DNA from: Phytophthora colocasiae
Lineage: Eukaryota; Oomycota; Peronosporomycetes; Peronosporales; Peronosporaceae
Reading direction: 5' to 3'
NCBI GenBank assembly: GCA_018806915.1
Contig: JAGKQI010000040.1
Coordinates: forward strand, 1,302,001 to 1,366,000
DNA length: 64,000 bases
Shown here one piece after another: positions 24,163 through 36,552 of this stretch. The notes beneath the pieces were generated by a model. It searched no databases and had not been told where the DNA came from. It saw nothing but the letters and a program-made list of their open reading frames with translations. The number at the start of each line of letters is the position of its first letter. The first letter of the stretch is position 1. A program made the position numbers and the translations under genes.

Positions 24163-25991
24163 GAGCGGCAGGAGCTGGAGCTGAGCTGCGACCTGTTAGG
24201 GACTCGACGGCGTCGAGTAGAGAGGGGAAATGCGGCGGCAGGCAGCACACAGAGAGCGCGGGCAGGAGATGCCGACGTCGCGCGGTCGAAGCTTGTCGAT
24301 TGTGCTTCGAGGAGATAATGAGGAGAGACGAGGCGGGAGAGTTCGGTTTGGGTTTAATGGGTCAGACCAGAGATCGAGGTTTGGACTGGATGCATACAAA
24401 GATTAGCATAAAATCAGATTATGGGTAGGCCGGGTAATAATACTCCTCCTTTTGAGAACCCACCTGCTTGACTAAAAGTGCAGTCTGAATGCATCCGGCT
24501 TTTTCGGCTTGAGGACTGAGTGGAAGTTGCAGCTAACGGCGTGTTACTCACGAGGACAGGGAGATCTTCTTGTCCGTTGCGGTGTACCGTAATATCGGTG
24601 TCAAGTGTCCGCTTTTGTTAACTGTCACCCCCCTATTCTAGCCAATCACAGACCTGATAGCGCAACAGCCAAGTAGGATTTGCTCCGCTTTGTCAAGTGT
24701 CACCCCTCAGTATTTTTGAAGCCAGTCGCATAGTCCGAACAACCGAAGAGCAGAGAAGTGAACACTGTTCACCGAACAGGGGTGAGAGGAGACGGTTGGA
24801 AACCAAGGCTAAAGTCTGAGACTTTTGCATTCAAGGCTGCTGCGCTTTGCATGTATGAAACCTGCAGCATGCGCGTCGTTATTACCATGTCCTATTTTCT
24901 ATCTCTGGTAGCTTTAATATTCCTAGTAATAAACTACCGGTGTCTTCACTTCTGCAGAGTACAATACAATGCTGGAGTTGGAAGTTGCATCGTTGTACGA
25001 CTTGCAAACAGCTGCGGCGGGTTTCTCTTATCTCTACACTGCACCTTGAGTTTATCCCTATCATTGGATTTGTTGGCACCAGGGGGGTGACACTTGACAC
25101 CGATATTACGGTATGTGGCAATTGGGCTTGATTCTTGCCTTTTGTCCTGTTCAAAGGGAGTGTTTCATACGGTTGCCGCTGCAACGTTTGCCACTAAACT
25201 CTACGACTGACGTAGGCTGTCGTGCGTGTTGTGAACTGCAGCGAGACTGTCCAAGTAGCGTGAAAGGCTGCGTTGGTCCCTCCTTAGCATTGTAACGTGA
25301 TGACGGGATGGCTGCCAGAGCTTAGTGGAAAGCTCATCAACACGGTGGCAACGTAGTATGAACCCTCAGGCAAATGGCAAGTCGCTATTTGCCATTTGAT
25401 GATTTTATCCATTACATTCGAGTTCGAGTAGCGAGATGACATGTAGACGAAGCAGCAGGATCATTGCTCCATGTCAACTAAGTTGACTCAACTTAGCATT
25501 GCCATGCCAATGCAAAATCCAGCGCTGTCGCTGGGCGACACCATCGAGCAAATCGAGGAGCTGTCACTCTAATGCCGCTGTCGGATCGTCAGGATTCTCC
25601 TCGATTTAGTCGAGTGCTCGTTGCTGCCAAACGTCTATCGAAAGAGAGTACATGTATAGCCCTGAGCGCCACACAACAACCGGTAGTGGATCGTCATTCC
25701 GGTATGTCGTCACAGCTGTCGTGCGGTTCAATTCAAGAACTTGTGTCAGCCATCGTGGTGGACTACGTAGCGCAGTAGATAACTACATGCAAAGCGCCTC
25801 GCTTCCGTAAGCAGGAATAAGCTACCTAGTTACGTTAAGTTAACTCAATGCAAGTGAGTCAAGAGCACTTCAACTTTGACACACAAATATGTGACTTGAA
25901 ACAACTACAACTTTGTATGAGTCACTAAATACAGTTTCAGTTTAGTAACTCTCCCTCACCACCACAAGCTCGGAATTATAATTGGGGAACG
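24163..25991. other. Intergenic region, ~1.8 kb, carrying a MITE-like element
   Basis: Between the PX gene and the DEAD-box gene, which are divergently transcribed. Apart from the inverted-repeat element at 24586-25113 it contains two short overlapping open frames, 25504-25572 and 25572-25778. The stop of the first and the ATG of the second share the sequence TAATG. They have coding-like composition but no recognisable domain. Confidence 0.55.
24586..25113. mobile_element. Non-autonomous DNA transposon (MITE-like), 25-bp perfect terminal inverted repeats
   Basis: 24586-24610 is the exact reverse complement of 25089-25113 over 25 bases (TACCGTAATATCGGTGTCAA...). The outermost TA on both sides can be read as a TA target-site duplication, leaving 23-bp inverted repeats starting CCGTAATATCGG. 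This would suit a Tc1/mariner-type element. Subterminal GTCAAGTGTC and GTCACCCC words repeat inside both ends. The 528-bp interior encodes no transposase; the only open frame (24758-25090) has no transposase motif. Superfamily assignment is inference from the TA flank. Confidence 0.8.
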
Positions 25992-27455
25992 ATGCGTCTC
26001 GCTTCGATGCTCTTCCAGAGGGGACACCTGGCTACACGGCCACATACAGCACTTCTATCAGCCACAGGTTGTCGCTCCTTCGCTTCTCAAAGCTTCCAGA
26101 ACTTGGGCGTAGACGTGCGCGTTGTTAATGGACTGAAGGAGATGAAGATCACGACGCCCACTGGCATCCAACAGAAGAGCATTCCGGCCATTCTGGCACG
26201 TCACGATGTACTGTGTGCGGCTCAAACAGGCACAGGCAAGACACTGGCGTATTTGGTCCCAGTAGTGGAGCAGATTCTGCGCAAGGAGGCGGCTAAACAG
26301 AGAGATCACGATGCCAAAGGCCTCTCAGGACATGCTGAGGTCGTACTGGGGCGTCCTAGTGCGCTTATTCTTCTCCCCAGTAGAGAATTAGCACTACAAG
26401 TGGCTTCCGTGGCTAAACAGCTATCGCATTCGGCTAAGTTCGCGTCCTGCACCATCACCAGCGGCGAACGCAAGAGCATCCAGCAACGTAACACTGCGCG
26501 CAGACTTGATCTGGTTATTGGTACGCCCGGTCGAGTGGCTAAGTGCATCAGCAAGGGGGATTTCTTTGTGTCCCGTATTGACACTGTAGTGGTGGATGAA
26601 GCAGATACACTTTTCGATGCCAAAATGGGCTTCCGGAAGGAACTGGATGCTGTTTTGGGACCTATTCAAGCCAGTGCAGCCAAGCGTAGTCAACCACTGC
26701 AGATGATATTGGCAGCAGCTACGATCCGGTCGCCAATTGACCAAGTGCTGAAGAAAAAGTTCGGGGAACTTCGAGTTGTAAGTGATGACAATGTCCACAA
26801 GACTCCTACGACCATCAGAGAGGAATTTGTCCGCGTTAGTCCAGAATCCAAGCACTCTGCTTTACGGGAAGCACTGCACTTGCATAGCCGTCGAGCTGCC
26901 AAGACCATGATCTTCTGTCGCAACGCGGCAAGTGTCCGGTCCACGGAACACACGCTGCGTGAACACGGCTTCCAAGATGCGGTTTGTCTTCACGGTGACA
27001 TGCCACCGGCACGACGTCATGATGCTATCCATGCGTTCACGGAGGATCCGAATGTGAATATTCTTGTGTGTACGGACTTAGCAGCTCGCGGGTTGGATGT
27101 GGAGTCGGTGAAGCACGTAATCATGTTTGACTTCCCCAAGTCCGCTGTCGACTACGTGCATCGAGCTGGTAGAACAGGAAGAGCTGGTGAACTGGGACTT
27201 GTGACCAGTCTTGTGACCAAGCACGACCTTGCGCTCGCCATGAGTATTGAAAACTCCAAGCGGAGTAACAGTATCATCAAGGAGCTGCGTGAAGATGCCG
27301 CTACGTCTACGCCGTCAAATTTCCAGCAAACATCATCGACAGAAAGCAGGAAAGAGAAGCCGCGTCGAGGTCCACTTAGGAAGCGTGGCGGCATCGGTCG
27401 GGGAACGAAGAAACTGCAGAAACACAAGCTTCGGACCCCACGTACGAACTGGTAG
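25992..27455 (+). CDS. DEAD-box RNA helicase, probably mitochondrial
   Basis: Intronless, 487 residues. The first ~32 residues are rich in Arg, Ser and Leu with no acidic residue, as in a mitochondrial presequence. Helicase motifs follow in order: Q motif around 35-60, motif I AQTGTGKT (77-84), Ia PSRELALQ, Ib TPGR, motif II DEAD (202-205), motif III as AAT rather than SAT (~242-244), IV, V DLAARGLD and VI HRAGRTGRAG. The C-terminal tail is highly basic (PLRKRGG...TKKLQKHK), suited to RNA binding. It should unwind RNA in an ATP-dependent manner, perhaps in mitochondrial ribosome assembly or RNA processing; the exact role is not evident from sequence. Confidence 0.92.
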   Translation: MRLASMLFQRGHLATRPHTALLSATGCRSFASQSFQNLGVDVRVVNGLKEMKITTPTGIQQKSIPAILARHDVLCAAQTGTGKTLAYLVPVVEQILRKEAAKQRDHDAKGLSGHAEVVLGRPSALILLPSRELALQVASVAKQLSHSAKFASCTITSGERKSIQQRNTARRLDLVIGTPGRVAKCISKGDFFVSRIDTVVVDEADTLFDAKMGFRKELDAVLGPIQASAAKRSQPLQMILAAATIRSPIDQVLKKKFGELRVVSDDNVHKTPTTIREEFVRVSPESKHSALREALHLHSRRAAKTMIFCRNAASVRSTEHTLREHGFQDAVCLHGDMPPARRHDAIHAFTEDPNVNILVCTDLAARGLDVESVKHVIMFDFPKSAVDYVHRAGRTGRAGELGLVTSLVTKHDLALAMSIENSKRSNSIIKELREDAATSTPSNFQQTSSTESRKEKPRRGPLRKRGGIGRGTKKLQKHKLRTPRTNW

Positions 27456-27532
27456 AGCTCGTTAAGCTCTGCAGGCAATAGAAAATTGTCAAATGGTAAT
27501 GGGAAGACCAGTTCATCTATCGTATAATGCAA

Positions 27533-30278
<2,746 letters not shown>

Positions 30279-31079
30279 TTAAACCTTGCTGTCGGGGTCG
30301 TTTTTTCGTGAGGTAACCTTGACCGCACGATAGACATCGGGGATCAGTGCCAGACTGTTGATAATGAAGAAGACGCTTCCGATCACGTAGAACGTGATAG
30401 CCTTGTTCATGTAGTGCGTGCCGTCGTCGACACGGTTGATGTACTTGGGCAGGTAGTAGTAACTACCGAGGATGAAGGAGAGGGCGCCGACGAACGTGCC
30501 AAGCGACGCAACAGTGCCCCAGCAAGCGATGTTCTTGAACCTGAAACCGGACACGCGCGGGTCTTCGTGTGTTAAGCAGATAAAGAGGATCTCAACAATG
30601 GCAGCAGAACAGAAGAGGACGCATCCGACGATGAACGACCAGCATCCAAGTTCCGGAGACTTGGGGTACCAGCTAGGAAGGAAGTAGAGCGCTCCGAGGA
30701 TGAAGATGGACGTGGCCATGTAGTTGGCGAGGGCGTTGTACGCGCGGATAACCTGGCGCAATTGTGTGCCGTGGTTGTATCGGATCGTCTGAATGAAGTC
30801 GAGGTTAGCACCTATGAAGAACATGATGCAGCCGACCACGAAGCACCAACTTGCAAAGAGGCCGGCCTTGCCGTTCCACTTGATTGACAACTCTGGATAG
30901 AAGTAAATCGATCCGAACAGGAAGAGAATTGATCCGATGAAGTAGGACAGCGGGCGTCCCATTTCAACGCATTTCTCCCACGTTGCGAGTTCGTGGTCTC
31001 CGTTCATCAAAACGTCCGGTTGGCGCGGTGTCATCTGCATCGAGAAGTGCGAGTTTCGTGGAGACACAACACCCGGCAT
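30279..31079 (-). CDS. YrhK-like multi-pass membrane protein
   Basis: 266 residues from ATG 31079. An in-frame ATG farther upstream (31325) would add 82 residues of poor coding character and would include the Inr candidate at 31138-31152, so the shorter start is preferred. After a ~45-residue hydrophilic N terminus there are six hydrophobic segments arranged as three similar hairpins. Each has a motif like G[S/A]xxFxxGS or W.F.VGC[I/V][M/L]F (SYFIGSILFLFGSIYFYPE, CWSFIVGCVLFC, FILGSYYYLPK). This internal repetition and the Gly/Trp pattern resemble the YrhK family of integral membrane proteins, whose biochemical role is unknown. Cellular membrane not determinable. Confidence 0.85.
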   Translation of the reverse strand: MPGVVSPRNSHFSMQMTPRQPDVLMNGDHELATWEKCVEMGRPLSYFIGSILFLFGSIYFYPELSIKWNGKAGLFASWCFVVGCIMFFIGANLDFIQTIRYNHGTQLRQVIRAYNALANYMATSIFILGALYFLPSWYPKSPELGCWSFIVGCVLFCSAAIVEILFICLTHEDPRVSGFRFKNIACWGTVASLGTFVGALSFILGSYYYLPKYINRVDDGTHYMNKAITFYVIGSVFFIINSLALIPDVYRAVKVTSRKNDPDSKV

Positions 31080-31137
31080 ATTGATTTTTCTTGGCTTATG
31101 CTTTGGAGGGGGGGGGTCCACTTGACTACTTGAGGGG

Positions 31138-31152
31138 AAAACAGGAAATGAA
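31138..31152 (-). promoter_or_regulatory. Candidate oomycete initiator (Inr)
   Basis: On the minus strand TTCATTTCCTGTTTT matches TCATTYYNCAWTTT closely, about 60 bp upstream of ATG 31079. It supports that ATG over the one at 31325. Confidence 0.5.
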
Positions 31153-31682
31153 TGCAAAGTTTTGCTGTTGGCATGACACGCGATGTAGGGAGGAGAGGGG
31201 AGGTCCAGCCGCGAATGCAACCCCAAAACCTCGGCGGCTGGATAAAGCCGTGTTCGCTGATGCACAGCCCACAGGATGAGCTGATGCCACAGACACGCCA
31301 CGGCTCGCCAACCAAAACACGGCAAACCGAGGCAGGATGTGTTTTTCCTGCAGTTGAGCTGGAAGCGTGGCTACAGTTGCTGGCAGAAAGCCGGAGCGCT
31401 GGATTCCACTGCAGACACACATCAGGAATGTCTTGCTGCCTTGGATGCCAACTTGAGGCCCTCGAGTTGAAAGTCTCAACGTGAGACCTTCAACGGAAGT
31501 TCAGTTGAACACCTAGAGTCTATTGTACGGGACAATGCACTTGGCCCCACTCGAACTTCAACATCAGGTAGATCAAGGCGTGGTGCAGTCAAAACTGTCG
31601 CCACTGCGCAGCAAACACATAGAATCTATAGATAGATATCAAAGCTGCCCTCGGGGCCAAAATCGCTAAGCAGCGTTTATTT

Positions 31683-31928
31683 TTGAGCGAGCACGGCATG
31701 CCTCAAGGCGTGGGTCTCACAGCTGGCGAGAAGAAGTTTGTGGTGAATGTACACAACTTCTTCACCGCTGCACGCACGCAAGGCCTTACACGAAGGGGAC
31801 GAACGCGAGACATTGTTGCAGAGTGTCTTGGGATCTCGTCTAACACTGTCAAGCGCGTGATGCGCGACTTTAGGAGGCAACCGGGCTTGCCGTTCGAGGT
31901 GAGTTGGCCCAATTCCAGCAAAACATGA
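31683..31928 (+). pseudogene. Fragment resembling the N-terminal helix-turn-helix of a DDE transposase
   Basis: An 81-codon frame contains GEKKFVVNVHNFF, a basic RRGRTRD stretch and a helix-turn-helix-like AECLGISSNTVKRVMRDF. This layout resembles the N terminus of DDE-type transposase-like proteins that are repeated in oomycete genomes. The frame stops right after FEVSWPNSSKT, and a GTGAGT donor-like site occurs at that point (GAG|GTGAGT), but no continuing catalytic domain is visible downstream. It is therefore best read as a truncated copy. Family assignment is by pattern recall and needs a protein search. Confidence 0.5.
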
Positions 31929-32162
31929 CAACTTGACGATTACAAATGAACCTCCTATATCTTATAAATGTGACGCGACAGTACACGGAGAGTACCAGTA
32001 GCGTTCCACAGGTATCCTGTGCAAAATTAATATTTTGGTGGTACACATCATTTTCATGAGACACAGCAAGTTGCTTTTTCTCATGATCTTCATATGGTTT
32101 AGCTTCTCGCCCAATGAAATTCCTACATTTGCGGAGCCCTTTTCCCGAAACTTTTGGGCATT

Positions 32163-32212
32163 CAGATTCCTTGTGTTTAAGGGCATGTAGCGCCTAAACG
32201 AGAAGGAATCTG
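32163..32212. repeat. Imperfect 50-bp palindrome
   Basis: CAGATTCCTT at 32163-32172 pairs with AAGGAATCTG at 32203-32212, and inner GTTTAAGG/CCTAAAC segments also pair, giving a long hairpin with a short loop. It may be part of a degraded mobile element. Confidence 0.7.
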
Positions 32213-33025
32213 GCAAAACGGACCTCATTTTTGGAACGAGAGCCGTGGTTTTACCCATATATCTAAATGTTGCATATGGTTTTCCAAAAAGAAACCCTCC
32301 TAATGAGAACGCGTGACTCGCACCGCATTTCTTTTACGTGGAACCAAAAATGTGGGGCAGCACCTCAAATGTTGGGAAATGACACACGTTACGGTAGAAA
32401 CACAAAACGAATGTCGGGTCTTTCACATCTGCTCATTCTCTGAACCAACGCACAAACGGGCGTGGCGGCTGATCTGAGCAGCCAACCAGCGCTCGTGGAG
32501 TCCAAATGTCGCAGCAGGGTGCCAGACGATCGACAGGACCCTTCCAGCCAGGAAACATGCCGAGGCGCATCGCTTGGCGAGAGGTGGCGATCAGCGTAGA
32601 TGCGGTAGATGCAGACACTGTACTGAGCGACATGAAGTCCTTCGAGATTACGAAGAGCAACTCCAGCGCCTGCACGGCCTGCTCGGACGTCGCTCCACAT
32701 CAGATGCGATACAGATTGCTGGCATGCAATTCTACTTTCTAACTCGTCCAGGACACAGGCAAGTACAACTAGAGCTGACCTGAGCATATAATTGTGTTGC
32801 CCTCTCTACTGGCCACTTACTACGTATGAGCGTTTGCTGTGAATGTCCCCCACCAGGCGCTAAGCTTCGAAGATGAAAAGTGGTCGGATATTAGATACAT
32901 TTCATGTTGATCAAGCGACCCGAGGAAAAACAATTAGGACGATTTCCTCGCTCGGGAAAGACAGAATAGACATTTACTTGAATAGTTATGCATGTTCTGC
33001 AAGACTAGTGCCTGTTCTCGAAGTC

Positions 33026-34743
33026 CTAGACTCCTTCGTGTTCACCGTCTTCTTCATCATCGGGGTCAACCCAACAGGAGTCGCACGCGCACTTGAACCA
33101 TATCTCGTCACCGTAGTTGACGGTAAGCTGCGTGCCAGGCAGGACAGTCTTGATCATCCGTGCGAGCACCTTGACGTTGGTTCTGTTATGCATCTCGACG
33201 AACTCCACGTTGGGGTCGCAGGAGTGGCTCATGAACCTTGTGATTGAACCGCACTTCAATGCCTCTACGTAGACAAACATGCCCGAAGCCGACTGCGTGT
33301 TGAGCAGCATGGTGTAGCCGCTGTTTTGCTTGATGGCCTGTGCGGGCTGGCCTTCCAACACGGCAGGGTACTCGAACAACCGCCCCACGTACTCCCCGAC
33401 AACATCCCCCACCTCAATGTAGGCAGTGGTGTGCACGCCAAGACCCACACGACAGGTGTCGTACAATTTTAGACCCGGGTGGCTGCGCGGCGAATTGCTA
33501 CAGGCTCCTCCTAAGCTGCAGCACTCGGGGGTGCAGTAGATGGATAGTATAGCGTTCGTACAGCAGTCCATGAAGCAATCCCCAACGCATTGGCAGGGAT
33601 CACCGTCACCAATGTCCGGAAAAACGAGTTCCTCGGGCACTAATGACTCAGTAATAGGTCGTACGGACGTTGGCCAAACCACTTCCTCCGCCAGGTCCAG
33701 CGTCCCGGTCCTGGCCCCCAAGAACTTTGGTCGCCGGACGTGAAGAGCGCGATGACGCCGGCGCGTTGTAGAATATCCTTTGTCGACCGAGCCTTCACAG
33801 TGTGTGCATGGTATATGCTCGTACCGCTGCGGGTCACAGCGCACTTCTTCTGGTCGCGGCGCTTCCGCGATCGGGGAACATGCCAGCTTTCAGGTCGCTT
33901 CTTGGACTGGTGGCGGATTTTCGCTCGCTGCAACCGAGTTGGAATGGACCTCAGATAGTCGTTCAAGTCCACCAACTGAACGTCGTTTAACGCGTGCACG
34001 TCCTGGGACCCTTGACAATGACTGCCAGCCAAAGCCTCGTTTTCAGACTCTTCTGCACTTGTTCTTGATACAATTCCACTGACCTGGAGCTGCGCTACAC
34101 CCTCGGCTGTAGCGCTGGCCGTCTGCGCACCTCGCGGATCTCCGACATCAGCTGGTACTGCATCCGTCTCGACGTTAGCTTCGGCAGGCTCTGAATTCTC
34201 GCATGTATCTCCTTGTTCGCAGCTTTGGAAACACGATTCACGTCTTAGAGAGGACATTGCACGTGATCTCGGGGCGCTGGAGGCCGGTGAATCCGTCGCT
34301 GGGGTCACGACCGCGGTGGTGCTTACCCCAAAGATCCCATTGGGAATATCCTCGCTTAATACCCCTCCGCCTTGGTAAACAGCAGCAAACGCCTGCTGAA
34401 CTGCCACCTTAATGGCTTTACTTAAAGTGCTGGCCCGTGTTGGAGCGTCATAAACTCCTGCCACCAACTTGAACGTCCGCAGCTTGCGCCACAGCGCTTT
34501 GCCCTCGGCGATCCGTCTCCCAGAGCAGTTCACGATGCGCTTCAGCATCATCGTCGGGGCAATGATATCGCCTGAGTCCAGCTTGAGCGCCGTGCTCGCG
34601 TCGGGGCTAGTTTTGACACTCAACACCACAGCCTCGCGGTATCCTCGCGGGTCGCCGCATACAAACGCCATCGAGTAATACGCGATCTGCTCGCCGGGGC
34701 GGAGCTCCTCCGGAGGTAGCTGAGAAGCTGAGAAGGGCGACAT
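33026..34743 (-). pseudogene. Oomycete SET-domain protein interrupted by a frameshift
   Basis: The N-terminal part (ATG 34743; LPPEELRPGEQIAYY, MAFVCGDPRGYREA, LWRKLRTFKLV) is in one frame to about 33,720. The Cys-rich pre-SET and SET region continues in a second frame to the stop at 33026. The two frames overlap between 33640 and 33844, and no GT-AG intron of usable length fits, so a single-base indel near 33,715-33,735 is the simplest explanation. The second part has CQCVGDCF and other Cys-rich motifs, VGLGVHTTAYIEVGDVVGEYVG, the SET core RFMSHSCDPN and a post-SET-like YGDEIWFKCACDSC. All key SET motifs survive. The family would be protein-lysine methyltransferases. Either a young pseudogene or a sequence error. 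Confidence 0.75.
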
Positions 34744-36552
34744 CGGCTGGGTGCTGGTGCTGGGTGCGACGGCAGCGCGCTCAGCTTGGCTTGGTGGGCG
34801 GATATTTGAGTGAGTGCCGAACGGCTTCCTCTCACTCGCACCACCTTCGCGCAACAACACTTTGGAAGATCCATCGGTGCCTCACGGCGCTAAACGAGGC
34901 CGCGACGCAGAACCGGGCGCCTTCGGATGCACTGGCGCTGCGACCGCGACGCACTGGCGATGTCGTTTTGTGCGATGTACATGGTGTGTTTTTCAGATTC
35001 CAACGTCTGTTTCTAACGTTTCCTCCTCCTAATGATGGTGGCAAAAGTGGGTCCAAGTTCATTGTCCCCTACAATAGGTCCTAGACTTCAACGTGCATCG
35101 GTGCCGCGGGGGTTGTCAACGCGCCAAGCAGAAAAGTTTAAGTGTACGTTTAGTTCTGGCTGCTCCAGCTCGACATGGAGATCAAATGGGGTCCACTTGA
35201 TGAACACGTTGAACTCTTTTCACGCGGCGGCCTGCGTCACAGCAATTTTGAAGGGAGAGGGGGAGCGAGATCTGATGGGATGCAATCGACACGCGTGCAA
35301 ATGCAGAGAGAGTGCGCTGTAGCGCAGAACAGGGGAGTGTTGCCTGAGCAAGACCTCGTCGGGAACACCGCGTTCAGCGATGAGTGGCGCTCGACCGTCG
35401 TGTCGATCCGGCGTTTGCTCGACCAACACGGCTTCGCGCACAGAAATCCTCTCTGCTGCAGAGTCTGCATGTTTGCCCCGCGGACCGCCTGCACGTTGGC
35501 TGGAGCAAAAGGATTCACGTCCAGATGGCTGGCCAACACGCAGAGCAGCACATGTTACATGTACCTACCGGTATCTTGCCAAGTTGCAACACTGTGCACT
35601 ACTAGTATACTGAAGCCACTGGCAATGAGTGGCCCACTGCAGTGCCCCACTGCACGGCGTACAGTAATCCCTGCACGGAGGACTGTCAACCAATCGATCG
35701 ATTCGATGATGTATGTACCGTTCTGTAAGGCGGTCGTTTACAGCTCTGGGTCGTCATGCGAGTCAGCCAATACGGTAGCTTGCTAGCGGTCCAGGCACAA
35801 TTGTCTCCACCCCCAAAAAGGAGAACAGTCTTAACACACATTATTAATGCCATCCCTGCTAATTTAGCTACTCCTGGCAGCAGTACAACATGTCAGCTGG
35901 TGTCTGTTTGTGTGGTGCACAGCATATTTGGAGGCCGTGTCTGGCCCGGCTCCGTTCAACACGCGAAAATCTGCTTGGGATGCGCTGGGTTCCGAATGAT
36001 TCGGAACCCGCGGCTTGCCCAACGTGTGCAAGTGACCCACTTGAAGCGAACAATGTTCATTACGTGTCCATGAACAATGAACGTGGGCACCCCAAGTTCG
36101 AACGTATCGCTAATTGAGAACTTTCTTCACATCTCTTGAGAGCAACTACATGTTCTACAGGTACATGTACTTGCAGGCTGCAAGTCGCATCTTAGGCCCT
36201 GGTTTCTCGATCGGTGTTGCACTAGACATTTTAGCAGATTACACGTATTAGAGATGCAGCTCATACATGTATCAACCACATAATATGTCATACATGTACC
36301 ATTACGTGTAGTTGTTGCAATATACTTGCATTTGCGCAGAATCTACACTTTCCGTATTGAATTAAATCACCACAACCGCTCGTACACGTACTGTAATACC
36401 CTTGATTTGCCTTGTGGAACCTCATGTTTGTATCGGAGGCAGTTTGAAGTCAACAGTATATGTGAGCCACATAAATATATGTGTAGCACACAAAGTCTTG
36501 TCGATCCACTCCAGCAACTCAACCCAAACAATAGATCGAAGCCTCAACAGCC
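34744..36552. other. Intergenic region, ~1.8 kb, with repeated TACATGTA palindromes
   Basis: Upstream of NEMF and of the SET gene. Overlapping open frames on both strands (for example 35175-35786 + and 35237-35551 -) show no recognisable domain. The palindromic word TACATGTA or GTACATGTAC recurs at 35556, 36161, 36264 and 36291. No gene supported. Confidence 0.5.

Larger units (their letters stand above)
31080..33025. other. Intergenic / repeat-rich region, ~1.9 kb
   Basis: Accessory stretch containing an Inr candidate for the membrane protein, a transposase-like fragment (31683-31928) and an imperfect 50-bp palindrome (32163-32212). Opposed short open frames at 32389-32787 have no recognisable content. 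Confidence 0.5.

Noticed and set aside
31080..31325. N-terminal extension of the YrhK-like protein to an ATG at 31325
   Set aside because: The extra 82 residues lack coding character and would contain the initiator-like element; ATG 31079 fits better.
35175..35786. 203-codon plus-strand frame upstream of NEMF
   Set aside because: Opposing frames of similar length overlap it, no domain or splice signals, Cys/Ser-rich random-looking composition.
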